From the NCBI GenBank assembly GCA_028622995.1, contig JAJQJQ010000009.1, forward strand, positions 1,922,001 to 1,986,000: 64,000 nucleotides of DNA. Direction: 5' to 3'. Both the position numbers and the translations under genes were made by a program. Positions 20,630-34,400 of this stretch are shown here, piece by piece. Source of the stretch: Panagrolaimus kolymaensis (Eukaryota > Nematoda > Chromadorea > Rhabditida > Panagrolaimidae). Within the stretch, counting starts at the first letter, position 1. Each line of letters begins with the position of its first letter. The notes beneath the pieces are model-generated. The model did no database searches. It saw only the letters and a list, made by a program, of their open reading frames with translations, and was not told where the DNA came from.

Positions 20630-22434
20630 TCAAAAGAAAATTACTAAACTATTATTGATTTTCATGAAGAAAAAAAAGAAGAAGAAAACTTTACAATAAA
20701 TTGGGTTATTAAATAACATTGATGCAGAATTTTTTCTTGTTGTCTCTTTTAAGTTTGTTGTTGTAGTTGGTATTATTTCAATATAATTTCCAGTTGTCTT
20801 TTCACTAACCAAAGTTTTGGTGGCGGGTGGAATGTCACTGACTGATGTGGATGTTGCCATTGTTTTTGAGGTTGATATTGTCGTTGACGCTTTGGCTTCC
20901 GTAGATTCGTCCATCGTTCTCATTGTTGTTGAAGATATTGAAGGCGATTCAGTTATAGAAGCTCCAAAATAAATAGTGTATTCAATGAGGAAATAATCAT
21001 CCAAAAGATTGATTCCCGAATAAAATATTTTTAAATTATTGCCACTTATGTTTTGAGTTTTATTAACATCGAATGAAATCAATCTAAAAATTCACTCATT
21101 TTAATTTTTTACATTTTTTTGTTTTTAAATTTACATACGTATAATTTTCATCTGTTGCTTGATCATAAATGATTACAGTTTCATTTTCACTTAGATATAT
21201 CGGAAGAAAAATAGTTGTTAACTCGAATGTATATTCACTTTTAAATTCAAACAAAGGTTGTTGATTCATCTCTGGCACCCTCATTCCACTGTAACTTGGA
21301 GATGCTAAGATACCCTTTTGTCCATCATTACAAACACTAATCGAAGATGATACTCCATATCCGTAATTGATTGTCATTGCTATGGATCCTGGAAGGATTA
21401 AACTTACAGCTGGCGAATAAATGAGTAAATTTTTAAGATTGGAAAGTTCGTTTTGACTAAAATTAAAAACATAATTTATTTCAAAAGTTTTGAATATTTT
21501 TAACTTACGTAAATTCTAGAATAACTTTGTCATTTAAAGTGTTTTTCAAAGTATAACTTTTATTTGATCCTTCATCCATTTCTAAAAATATATTTAGTCG
21601 AGTCGAGAAAACTAAATTAAAGGCTTAAAGGTTAAAACGTTTTTCACCTTCTACAAATGGAATGATTGGCCGCGATGAAATAAAGCGGAATAAAAGTGAG
21701 AAAACCGTCGATGGTTTTGCAAGAATAACAACCTCACAATTTCCATTTTCCGTAAAATATTCATTAAAAAGATTTGGAACGGAAGAAGCCCAAATATTTG
21801 GGAAAGTACAATTTTTTGATTGAATTTCTATCCAACGAAATAAAACTATATTTTGTTGTTCGGTGTCACCAATATTCTTAATTCTAAAACAACCTGAAAA
21901 TGATTCGATTCGGCTAAACTTTTGACCTCTTCCATCTGAAAACGTTATATTGTTTAATCTAAAATAATTTAATATTATAAAAAGTTAGCAAAGTCTCAAA
22001 ACTCACGATCCAACTACATATGGTGCATCACCGCCCTCATACAAAATATAATTCTCCAAATTATTCGCATGAGGAAACCACAATTCTAATTTCTTTGCTC
22101 CTTTTCCATCTTTTGAAAGGCAGACTTCAAGGGTTTCGTTAATTTTTATATCGCTTAAAATAATAGCATATCGAGGCATAGTTTTATTCAAAAATATGGT
22201 GGTAATATTCGATAAAGAAATATCCCATTCAGGAACCTCTACAGTTAAACTTTGAGGATAATATGATTTTTTAAATCCTTGGATAAAGCTCCTCGAATTT
22301 TTGCCAAATTCAAATGGCGTTGGACAATTTTGAGAATTTTGAAGTTTTTTCTCTTGAATTCCTACTTCAAAAGTTTTGCCATACATTAAATTAAGAGCCC
22401 ATAGAAAAATCAAAAAAAAAGACGATACTACCAT
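20630..22434 (-). CDS. Secreted or anchored CUB-like protein with Thr-rich stalk
   Basis: Five exons, listed 5' to 3' on the minus strand: 22434-22007, 21958-21648, 21581-21509, 21456-21139, 21083-20630; 527 aa. The start is chosen at 22434 because it opens a signal peptide (MVVSSFFLIFLWALNLMYG); an upstream in-frame extension exists but is unlikely. The ectodomain has several N-glycosylation sequons and spaced cysteines, with two regions that read like CUB-type beta-sandwich folds. One of these contains a Gly-Tyr-Gly stretch, SYSGMRVPEM and FELTTIFLPIYLSENETVIIYD. A Ser/Thr-rich stalk follows (about residues 415-490), then a Phe-rich hydrophobic C-terminus that could be a GPI signal or membrane anchor. 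CUB assignment is by resemblance only. Role unknown; an extracellular or epidermal/gut surface protein is plausible. Confidence 0.6.
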
Positions 22435-23144
22435 ATTTCGCTCATGCAAATAACGTAAAATATTGTGAAAAATGAAATGCTTTAAAAGTATAAAATATAT
22501 TTGAAATTTTTTTAGTTTTTGAGAGTCGAACAAAGCGCAAAACTATTGAAACTTTGGTGATTTTTATGAAGGCTTGACATTTTACCTCGTGTTTTAATCT
22601 TCCTCAATAAACTTTTAAGCCACACCTTAAACAAGTCTTTATTTTTTGTAGTCAAAAAAATGTTTTGTTAGCTTGACAAATATTTTCAATTTAAAATTGC
22701 ACGCTTTCTTAATCTTTAATTGTATACAATATTTTTGAAAAAAGGCATAAAATTTAAATAATCTTTTAAATTATTGATAGATTATGAAAGCTTCAATACA
22801 ATGTTAATCACTACTCTTATTTTGGAGAAAAAATATCAAAAGTGCCTCGCTGTTAGCGCGACAACATGCCAACAGAAAGAACACTACAAAATAATAAGCT
22901 TTTTTGTCAAATAATCATTCTTCTTGCTATGATTTTTCCTAAATATTTGGTAAATCCGAAAACCTATTTCAATCTTAAGGAATTAAATTGCCTTGTATCC
23001 TCTTTTCGTCACGTTTTATTTAAAAAGGCTTTTCTTATCACAGATTAAAACACCATTTCCATCTTTGTTTCAAAAAAAAATCAAACATGCAAGAAAAGCT
23101 TTAATTTTTTTTACATCTTTTTATTTTAAAAACCAATCAACAAA
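22435..23144. other. Divergent intergenic region between CUB-like and kinase genes
   Basis: About 700 bp between two genes transcribed away from each other, so it should hold both promoters. No clear TATA or repeat structure can be assigned in the AT-rich background, and the short frames here have no support. Confidence 0.5.
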
Positions 23145-26002
23145 ATGCGAGAATTTATTTTATTTTGTTTGGTTGTGTTTTCCACTGAATTTATTGTTGA
23201 TGAAGATAGTATATCCAACTCCATTCTTTTCCCAGATCGAATGAATTTCGTGTTATTCGTTTTTAGCAAAAACCCCACCAATTTAAATGGTTTCACTACT
23301 CTTTTGAATACTTTCATCGAAATAGAAGAGCAAAGTTATTGCCTGAATAATAAAACCCTTGGATGTCCTAAAACTTGGTTGACGGAAGTTCAATTTGGAG
23401 AAGCGAAGAACTATACCTTTGAAAATGGAAAGAATTTGAGTGAAGAATTAAAGAATAAAGAGGTAAATTTTTAGTTTTTAATAATTTGTCCATTAAGGTT
23501 GTTGGGTCATTATTCTTTTGTCGATGCCAACACAAGAATTAAAAATCCATCGTGCAGCTCTGTTTCAAATGCTTTCAAATTTTAGGAGCTTTTTTCGGAA
23601 GCACAAAATGTACAGAACATATTCAACATGACCAATAATTTTTTATGGTCAAAAATTTGTATAGGGTCATATTCACCCTGTAAATTTAAATGTTCAGTCA
23701 CATCAATAAAAGAATTTTATATTATTGTTACCGATGTGTGTTTAGCTTCTGTTTTTGAAAATTATAAACCTGCAGCAACTGCCTGCTCAAAATATTATCG
23801 AGAATTTGCTTTATTAATGCCGAATAATTCCGCAAGAGATTGTGTAATAGATAATCTCTTTACACCAGACAAGATAAACGAAGCAAAAAATGTTTATTCA
23901 AATATGTATGTTGTATATTATGTATATCCTTTATCATCCACAGTCAACTTGTTTGCGGTAATCCGCAATAATAGTTTTGAGATGGTTTCTGATTTAATTA
24001 AACAAAAACTTATGATTGAAACAAGTACGTGTCGTTCAGGAAATTTGCTGGGTTATTTTCAAATTATTGATGACGATAATGATACAATGCAAATTAAATA
24101 TTCAATTGCTTTACCCCTTTATTTCCATAATGATCCTATTGTTAATGAATGGTATTTCAATGAAAATTTTAATCAGCTTTATTCTAACCATCAGAATCAA
24201 ATAAAGTATAATCATACTTGCGATGAGATAAAAGGATTTTTGTTAAAATCTTTAACACAAAAAAATGCAACAAATCAACAAATTATTTTTTTAAGTGATC
24301 AAGATCCTTTATGCTTTGAATTTAAAAATCCTTGGAATAAAACAAAGGTGAGTATATTAAAAAAAATCGTCTAAGGCCTAAGTAAACAAGGCCCTTTCTT
24401 GCCATATGGCATTGACATGAGAGTCAGTTAAATAAAAATTAGGTAACTTGGTGGAAATCTTAGAAGTCAAAACATTTTTTTAAAATGTAACTTTTTAAAA
24501 ATTAAAAAAAAACGTGATTTCAGGGAAACGTTTTAAAAAGCATAAAAAACGTGATTTCAGATACATTTCGAACTTATAGTTTCTTCTTCAATAAATTCGT
24601 CAAGCATGGTTGAATCTATGAAAAACATCGACTTGAATATCAATAAAAGCAATCACATTTATTTTTACAATTATGAAACAAATAATTTATCGGATTATAT
24701 TTCGTCTTCAAGCGTATGCTCTAATTTTACGAAATCTAAAAAATGGGATATTCTTTTCACCGTACCCCACTCTCCCACCACGAGTATATTCGAACCATGG
24801 ACATCTAGTTTTTCTACAACGATAAAAGTTCCGATAACCCATGGATCTTCAAATTGATGGTACATTGGTCCTATTTTAATTGTCATGGTATTATTAATAA
24901 TCATCCTCAGGCTTTGGTATCTAAGAAAATCAAAGCAAAATAAAATACAAGGCGTACCAAAAGGTATAGTGAAAATCATGAAAAACACTATATTTGATGC
25001 TCATCTTTCAATTGAAGACCGTCAAAAACATTTCATTGATAAGAAAATGATTTATTTAGATCATGCAAAGATTTTAGGAAAAGGTTCAGCTGCTTTGGTT
25101 TTCGAAGGTATGCGTAAATTGTAGATTAAATAAGTCTAGAGTTACATTCTAATTTTATTTTAATTTTAGGAAGTTACAAAACTAAGCTTTCGAATGAAGA
25201 TAAATTGGAGATGATATCACAGATGAAGGATGAAACATGTAAAGTTGCTATCAAAGTACCATCCAAATTTTTATCTGCTGACGATGTTGTAGAATTTATT
25301 CGAGAATTAGATGCTCTAATTAAAATTGGATCCCATCCAAATACTATCAAATTTTATGGTTGGACTTTGCCAAACCAAATTCCAGCATTGATTATGGAAT
25401 TGGCTCCAACAGATTTGCTTCAATATGTTCGAATGCTTCGTGGGACTGAACTTCCTTTGAACGAAATATTATCGATTTTGTGGCAGATCACTCAAGCGTT
25501 GGAACACTTAGCTTCACTTTCAATGATTCATCGAGATGTAGCTTGTCGAAATATTCTTTTAAGCGAATCAGGTGTTGCAAAATTAACCGATTTTGGATTG
25601 TGCTGTCATGGCGATGAATCATTTACATATCGAGCTTCTCTTCAAAAACGTTTACCCGTTAAATGGCTTTCAATTGAAAGTTTAGTGGATCAATTATTTA
25701 GTGAAAAAACTGATGTTTGGTCTTTTGGAATTTTGTGTTACGAAGTATTTTCATATGGTTCTGATCCATACCCTTCTTTAGCTAATCTTGAAATACTCAC
25801 CTTTTTGCTTAATGGAAAACGAATGGAAAAACCTGAAAGTGCTTCGGATGAAATTTACGATTTAATGCTAAAATGTTGGAATGAAGAAGCTTCAGAACGT
25901 CCAAGTTTTAATGATTTAAATCATTCTTTAAGAAATATGCTTGAAAGTGTAACTCGTAATTATGGCTATTTGACATTAGATAATTTAAATTTTGTTGAAT
26001 AA
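23145..26002 (+). CDS. Divergent receptor tyrosine kinase with in-frame TGA
   Basis: Four exons: 23145-23462, 23586-24347, 24561-25107, 25170-26002; 819 codons plus stop. Seen: signal peptide (MREFILFCLVVFSTEF); a roughly 440-residue ectodomain with many cysteines and N-glycosylation sites and no known domain; one TM segment (IGPILIVMVLLIIILRLW); then a kinase domain. The kinase has the Gly loop LGKGSAALVFEG, VAIK lysine (about 566), catalytic loop HRDVACRN (about 663), DFG (about 683) and the PVKW-S motif typical of tyrosine kinases, so it should be active. It resembles lineage-expanded nematode receptor kinases. Odd: codon 459 (24855-24857) is TGA, between ectodomain and TM, in the same frame on both sides, and no intron can remove it. 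The outcome may be pseudogenisation, readthrough or a sequence error. The intron 2 acceptor is duplicated (24520 and 24560). Confidence 0.75.
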
Positions 26003-28478
26003 AAAAAAGTAAGCGAAATGTTGCAAAAGGAATAACAAAACCAATGATAATTTTAAAATTTTGTAAATTTGGGTTGTACATTTTGGATTTTTTTATTCAT
26101 CATGTGGTTACTCCTTCACATTCATCTAACATTAATTTTTTTTCATAAATAAAAAAAGTTCACAAAATGCCATAAAAATTATTTGCGTTTTATGTTTTTA
26201 TTTTTTTGCACTTTTAATTAATTTGCATAATTAATGATTGATGGCAGACTTGTCATATTTTTGCAGCATAATTTCCCATCTTACTTTTTTTTATCACATA
26301 AAAAAGGAACATTATTTCCATGTTTTTTTATTTATTACGAAGAACACTTTTTTTAATAAACTTTTTTGTTTTTGTTGTTTTCATGCTGATTTTTTTTAAT
26401 AATATACAATGGAAATAAAAATGTTATGGTTGTAGCCATCAAAAAAGAGGGTAATTGTTGTGAAAGTTTTTTTTTTGCTTCCTCAACTTCGTCAAAGTTA
26501 CTACAAACCTTTGGCATTTGGCTACTATGTATGTGTGTAAGCATAATAATAAAAAACAAAGCTACCTGGCAAAAAAGGAAAATGAAAAAAAGAATGCAGA
26601 CATCAATAATAAAAAAAATCACTGAACCAGAAGAATCGATGACTTCTAATGCAGCAATAAAAGGAAAATGAACATACGTTAAACTAAGCTTGCCTTTTTT
26701 GTTTGTTAAAAGTTTTTTTCATTTCGGCTAAAATTTGAAGCAATTTATGGCTTATTGATTCCTAGTTTGTTCATTAGTTTTTTTCCAAATCGGCAAGCAT
26801 TTACTAACGTTTTTAATAGCCCTTTTTTAAAGATATTTTTCTCAATTTATTGATAAATCCGTGTCTGTTATAAATCGTTTCGGGATCAACAAAGTTTGTA
26901 TATTTTTTACAGAAACTATAGTCGCTTACACGTAAAAGTTTTACTTTTCTGGATGTTTTCTAATCCATTATGCAAATACTGTCACCCTTGTTTTTTTTTG
27001 TTGCTTTTTTGCTTTCATTAAAAATTTATTAACATATTTTTGGCATATTTTTTTGTGTGCCAAAAGTTACATACCATTGCATTGTTATTACTTTTTTTCT
27101 ATCTTTTTTGTTATGTTTTTCAAAAGCCATAACAACCAACCACTGGTCATTATTATTTTTAACTTTGCAACAACAGAAAAAAAAACAATAATCATAACAA
27201 ACACAAATTAATTCTTGTTTTCCACCTATATTTTTTATTTGCTTGTTTTGATCATCATTTTTTCTAGTCTATTTCTAGCACCTTTTTACTGCTAAAAATA
27301 AACAAATTTTTCTTTCGTCGTTCCATTATTTTTTGATTGTCTACCTCATTTCTTTCATCTTTTTGATTGATGATTTGTTTTTAGTACTCATTTTGCTAAC
27401 TAATTTGCTCTTTGTTTATGACACCCATCTCTCATTTGAAACTCATTCTTTCATTTTTGTTTCATTTATCATTTTTCAAACTTTATTTAACACCTCTCTT
27501 AGGTTGTCTTTTGTCGTCATTTTTACTCACTCTAATATTTCAAATATTCAAACTCAAAACTTTTTTAGTTTTCATTTTTCTTCATTTTGTAATTCTGAAC
27601 AGGGCAAGAACAACAACTGCTTGAAACTTATATTTAAAAACTTTAAAAAAAAAAAGGGAGGAGTTATAATTTGAGAAGCATCAGTAAAATAGAAGGAAAA
27701 AAAATTTGTTAAAGAGACACACGTATTTTTTTTTAACTTTGCCTTTGCCAGCGGCAACTTTCTAACAAAAAAAAATAATAATACCAAGCTTGCAACAAAA
27801 AAAAGATGAAGCAGCAACAACAGCAAAGAATATAAAAAAACATATACACAGAAAAGAGATAACATACGTACAAGCAGCCAGCAGCAAGCATTATTTTTGT
27901 CGTCGTCGTCCCATGTTGTCGTGTGTTATTCCATTCAAGGGAGGAAGAAGAGACCCTCCCTATTTTTTATTCTATTCTATTTTTTTTAAGAGAGCGGCGC
28001 CAAACATTTGTTGTTAGTGTTTTTTTTTGTTCGTTCGTTCGTTGTTCGTTTGCTTGTTAGTCAAGAAGGCAAGCAAGCAAGCCTGTTAAAAAGAAAGAAG
28101 TGTATTGTGGCGACTGACTGATCATCTTTTTTTCCTACATTATTTTTTTTTTGTTCAACTGAATTGAATTTTTTTATTTTAAATTTTTTGCATGCACTTT
28201 TTTCAAGAAAAAATTATTATTTTCCTTTTTATTGTTGGCGTTGTTGAAAAGCAAAGCTTTTTTATTGATGCTGACTGTTAATTAAAAAAATGGTATTAAC
28301 TAAAAACAGAGAAATTATGTGATTTAAATATTTATTTTTTAAGAAATTAAATTTATTTTTCTGTCTTTAAAATTTTTTATTTGAGTGGCCTACAGCGAAA
28401 AAGCAAAAAGAAAAATTTAGTATTGCTTCGAAATTATTTTTATTGCTATTAAATATTTAAATCGGTTAATTTTTAAAA
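26003..28478. other. Intergenic, upstream of adenylyl cyclase
   Basis: Low-complexity AT-rich DNA with long T runs and CAA/TTG triplets. No gene is supported. The short GTTCGTTCGTTCGTTGTTCG and AAGGCAAGCAAGCAAGCC simple repeats near 28030-28085 are the only distinct elements. Promoter elements of the cyclase gene probably lie here, but none can be named. Confidence 0.5.
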
Positions 28479-31400
28479 ATGTCGATTCGATCTGTCCGTT
28501 CACGGACTCCTAAAAAGGTTTGTTATTTTTAGCGGATGTTTATACAGTATTTTTTTTCACCTCTTTTTTTCATGTTTCCTTTTTCACTATTCTTTTTTTT
28601 TGCCTTCTGAATTTTGTTTAAAAAAGGCACTTGATTTTAATGTTTAAAGAGTTTACTTCCCTTTCCTCCTATGCATTTATTTTTTTCTACATCTTTTTTT
28701 AATTTTTTAAGCGAGAGGGTACTTGTTAATTTTTTTATTTTTTTTATTTCTGGTCGTAAATTGACGCCTAAAAACCTATCCTCGATGTTAAACATTTTTC
28801 ACTACTATTTTATTCCATTTTTTAAATTCATGGATTTTTTTAAATAGGCACTGAAAAAAAATAGAAGGAAGGAAACTGAAAATAAATAAAAAAAATTGTT
28901 GCATTCCATAACAAATTCATATACATTTTTAAAAGGCATTCCTTTCATTTTTAAGTAGAAAAAAAGATTAATTAATGTATTTGAATTTTAAAAAATTATA
29001 ACCAAATTGCAACTCAAGAAATTCCTGAAGTTTAAAAAACAAATCTTTTAAAAAATGTTTTGAAAATAATAGTTTATTTCTCCTTCTTTTTTTTCTTCTG
29101 TTTTTTACAACAAAAGCAAAGTTGTTTTTCTTTTTTCTTACTTTTTTAAACTATTCACAACTTCCGCTTTTTCTTTCTTTCGTCAATTAAAAAAATTTAC
29201 ATCAGTAATTTTTTTTTATTAATTTTCTATAAATTGAGATTAATCCTTTAAATATTTTTCTTTTCTTCTTTGTAATAACAACAATTAAGAAGGAAGGCAT
29301 TATTAAAAATAAGCAAAAAAAGAATGTTTGAAAAAAGAGATTTTATGCTTGATCATTTTTAATAAAAGCAAAAACAATATCTTTAATTTAAAAAATAGGT
29401 CTTCAATAAAAGATTTTTTTATTATTTTAAAAAGCAAGAATACATTAATAGGATCACTGTTTTTTTTCAATTTTATTTTTCATATAAATCAATCTGAGTG
29501 CAAATTCAAAAAAAAATTGATTGATTTTGAATTTCTCATATGATTCATTTCATTTACAACGTCGCTGAAAAAAAAACATGAACAGGAGTCATTTTTTCAT
29601 TATTTAAAATTTTGAATCAATTCTGTCTTTGTCTTTTTTTCCTATCTTCTTTTTTGTTGATATAAACAAACAGTTCAAAGTTTGATGAAAGAGATCAAAT
29701 TTGTTTTTTTTTGTTCTCAACTCAAAAAACGAATATACAAAAGGAAAATAAAAGCGGAAATGGAAATTGAAACACTCCAAAAAGGGCGAAATAAAAAAAG
29801 CGAAACGGTTTCTCAATTTTTTTGGATGATGACTCTTTGTTTCCTGTCTTTCTTTTTATTATTTCTTTAACAAAAGTTTGTTTCAAAAAGTTGTCAACTC
29901 ACAGCTTTTTTTTTATTCTATTAAAGTCACCAAAAAAAAGAGAAAGACGAAACAAACAAAAAAGAAAAAAAAGATAATCAAACAAAGAAAGAAAGAAAAA
30001 AGTTAAATTAAATCTTATTTGATAGGCAAAAAAGAATTAATTCACGCTTCTCTGCATTTTTATTTATTTATTTGAAGTAAGAAACATTGGATTTTGGCTG
30101 TAACTCCAAATAAACTCTGTGAGCTCCAAAGGCAAAAAAGCATTTTAAATGAAAAAATTTTTTTTAAACATGGCTTAAATAAAATAAAAACACAATAGTC
30201 TCGAGGAAACAAAAAAACTAACTTTTTAACTTTTTGCTTGCCAACCAAAAAGCAACAACAAAGCAAATGCGACGACAAGTTGAATTTTTGGCATTTTTTC
30301 TCCATATATTATTGCATTTATGTTTTTTTGGTGTAAATACGTTTATTTTTGGTGGTGTTAAACTTTTTCTAAAAAAACAATTCTGGCTTTTTTTTGTCAT
30401 TTTTGCTTAATTTTGTGATTCTACCTTTAAAAAATTTTTTTGAACATCGCTGTTTCATTTTTTTTAATTTTTTTTATTTTGAACTCTCCTGGTGGGCTTT
30501 TTTTTCTTTTAGGTTTGTTGTGCGGCTTCCGTTGTTTTTCTGTCTCTCTTCATTCATCATCCTAAAAATATTTCTATATATGTATATTCCATTTTTAGTG
30601 TTCATATTTTCCTTCTTTTTTTATTATTTCAATTTTTTATGTGTTTTTTTTTATAATTTAAAAAAAAGAAGAGAAAGAATAAAACCAAACTAAAAAAAGA
30701 TTGTCGTTGTACAAAGAAAAAAAAAATAACAAGTTTACGATCAAAGTTAGTTAGTTATGGGCTAGCAACAACAACAACAACAGAAAGTGAAGTGGGAGAG
30801 ACTTCATTTATTGCCTCTGAAGTTAGTTTTTTTATTCCAAGTTTTTCTTTTTCTTCTGGAGTGGGAGAGGGAAACAGGAAAAAATAAAAATAAAATAAAC
30901 CAGCGTATGTAACTTTTTTTCTTTCTTATTTCTCAACATTTTTTGTTAAATTTTTTATGTTTATTTTTTTTTATTTTTATTTTGGAGCGTGTGCTTCATT
31001 TAATGCTCTTCTTCTTTTTCTTGTTGCGCTTCTTGCTTGAGCCACAGAAGTTTGAAGCTAATTTACTTTCCCCCATGGAAAAGTATGGAGGCAATCGAAT
31101 GAGAATGAGAAAAAGAAAAAGCAAAGTTTTGATGTTGAAACATGAAAATTCAAGAAAAAATTAGGGAATAAATAAAAAAAAACGGAAAAACATGTTTGCA
31201 TAAACTTAACAAGTGGTGAACATTCTAAAAAAGAGGGGTCTGATCTTAATAAAAAAAAGAAAGGGAAATTCAAAAATCAAAAAACCAAAATCAAAAAAAA
31301 GTAAAAAGCAAAATTTGAAAATTCGCAAATTAGCAATCAAAAGATCAAATAAAAATCGATTACAGAAATTTTTTTTTTCAGATTTTTTACAACTTTTACA

Positions 31401-34400
31401 ATCTTCTCCATCGTCTGCTACTTTGTATAAAAAATTCCCATTTTTTTGTGTTTTTTCTATCATTTTTTTCTAATCTTTATATCTGAGTAAAGTTAATAGT
31501 TATTTCATTTAATCTTTGTTCGTCTTTTTCTTTCATTTCAGTTTTTTGTTCCTCTCTATTTTCCAAGCTTATTTTTTTTTGCGTCGTTCTAAAACTACTG
31601 ATAACTTAACTTGCGTCATAACTTTCACCTTTCTTTCTATTTTTATATAATTTTCTTATTTTCCTGATAAACCAAACAAAAAAAAATGAAACAAAAAAAA
31701 CTAAAATAAAAATTATTGATTTGATTCATATTTTTTTTTGATTATGCTTTTGCCAACGGCAGTAAAAAAAGTGCACTTTTCACAAATTTAAAAGCAAGAA
31801 AGCAAAACGTGTACGTATGTTTTGGCCTTTTTTGATGCTATTTTTGTATATATTTTTTATATTAGCAATTACTTGACTGACTGATTTTCATTTTCATCAT
31901 TTTGTTTTGTTTTTGTTTCATTGCTTTCTAAATTTAGTTCCAACAAAATTTTTTTCTTCCAACCATGGAAGAAAAAGGAAAAAAATAGGAGAGGACGACG
32001 TTCTCAGATGATTCACTACTTTCTCTCTCTTTTTTTAATAAATTTTTTTACGGGTGCTTTTATAAAACATATGTATGTATTGTTTTTTTTAAATATAATT
32101 TTTATTCAGTCTCTTTGGCTTTCTCATTTCCCATACTATTTTTTATTTTCTTTGCTGCTGATAGTTAACTAACTGTCTTTATGATTTTTTAATGTTTATT
32201 GCTCCTGAATTATTAAAATCAGCTAAAAATAAAATATGAGCGTTTTTTGGTTTCGTTTCTTTCTTAACCAACCAAACATGAGAAAATAAAGCTTTTTTTC
32301 CCAAACTAAATTCCTTTTTTTAGTTGGGTTCATTTTCATTGTCATTTTTCTTTGAGTTATTTTTTAATCAATTGTCAATAATATATTTATTGTAATCATT
32401 TTCACTTTCGCAGTTCCTCCTTTTACTTGGGCTTATATTCTTATTTTCTTTTGTGTTTTCGTGGAAAAAGTAAAAAAGGTTCCATAAACAGACAGAAAAA
32501 AAGAGATTGTTATGGTTGAGCATTTTTTATTTTCTGGAACATCAAACCCGCAACAAGTTGTAAAAATAATTTTTAGTTGCATTTTTTCAATTTTCATTGG
32601 GCCCAAAAAATAAATTCATTCATTTTTCCATAACTTTTTTTTCTTTAACTTTGACTCTTCTTTTCAATTTTTTTTCTCAACTTTTTAATTTTCAATAATA
32701 TATTTTTTTCAGAGCTTCGAAATGACTTTCAATCGAGATAGTTCCGTATTGGAACCATTACAAAGTCAATGGAATAAAAATGGCGCAGCTGATGAAGCTG
32801 TATTAGATATGATTGAAAGTAATGAAAAGGAATCCATTGCATTTCAATTATGGCATTCTGATAGATTATATGCAAATTACTTTAGACATATGAATTCTGG
32901 AAGACTTAAAGTGAGTCATTTAAATTTTTTGTAGCCTCAAGATAATTATTTTTTTATAAATTGTTTTTTTACTTCCGTTCCTTATTTTTTTTAAAAAAAT
33001 GAAGCACCGCAAAAAGTTAAACCATTTTCCTTCACTTTTTATTTTCTATGAAAATAATATGCCAATGGAATTAGTTACGACACCAGAAAAAAAATATTTA
33101 CTCTCTTCCATGTTTTTTGTTTTTTTTTTGTGGTGTTGTCAACCAAGATTTAACTTATTTACTCACTCTCTAAAAAATATACTGACATGTGCTACTATGA
33201 ACTGCCATTCCACCACCACAATGCAATGTTTTTTTGGCGTGGCATGGATTAAAAAGCAAAACAAAAAATAAATAAAATAAAAAGAGAATAAGAAAAAAAA
33301 ATGCGTTAAAGATGAGAAATTGACCCAAAAATTGAATTCCAAAGCAAAAAATGGAGGGACATTGTTTAGTTAGTGATAACCAAAGCCTATTTTTTTGTTA
33401 CTTATTTTTTTTAAATCCATGACAAAAAAACAAAAGAGTAATAAAATTAGAATCGCTATAATTATATTGACTTCTTAGTTTTTTTTAAATGACAAAATAG
33501 TTTTTTATTTTTTGGCATGCGTTTTGTGTGTGTTGATCAAAAAATAAAAACAAAACTAATTCCCTTAGGAAAAAAGAATGAAGGGCTTTAGGAGGAGGCA
33601 AAGTAAATAAGCGTGTAAATGGAAAAAAAAGAAACAATTGTTACTTTTCTTTAAATGGTTTTGTGAATTTCAAAAAATAGGGAAAGTTTAAAAACATTTG
33701 TTTCTTCATAAAGTCAAAAGTTTAATTTAGATTTTTTGATATTGTTTTTGAATTAATTATTAAAGTATGCCTACAGAGATGTTATTTCCTTCTGGAACTT
33801 AATGAATTTTACGACTTCATAGCTTCTTTTATTTTAATAAAAATTTGTTTTCTGGACTCTGACCTTCCAAAGCTGTAAATAATAAAAAAACAATTGACAT
33901 AAATTATTAATAACTATGTTTTTTTGTCCTTTTAAAAACTTCCCAAACAAAAGCAAATTTTTTTAGTTGACAAGAATATACGATTCTTTCAGTCATTCTC
34001 AATTGTTTTCCACTTTTTAACTTTAACTTTAAATTTCATAAATAAATAAAATTCCAAGAATACTTACTTCCTTTTTTAAAGAAAAAAAGTTCTTGGAAAA
34101 ATCCAGAAAACTTTCAACTTCAAGTTGAAGTTTAAAAAATACTATGACTAACTCAATTTATTAACTGTAAAAACTTCAAAAAACTTCCAAAAAAACTTAC
34201 GAGTTTATAATTAGAAAAGTTTTTTTTTGCGTACTTGAAACATTTTTTCTTTTTAAAATAAAATTAAAAACTTTTCTTGCTTCATTAAAAAAACAAATAA
34301 AACATAAATCAAAAAAAAAAACAATTATTTTTTAAATTTCGCTGTTTTAATGCTTTTTTGATTATCGGCGTCGAATTACGTGCCAAAGTTACAACCTTTT

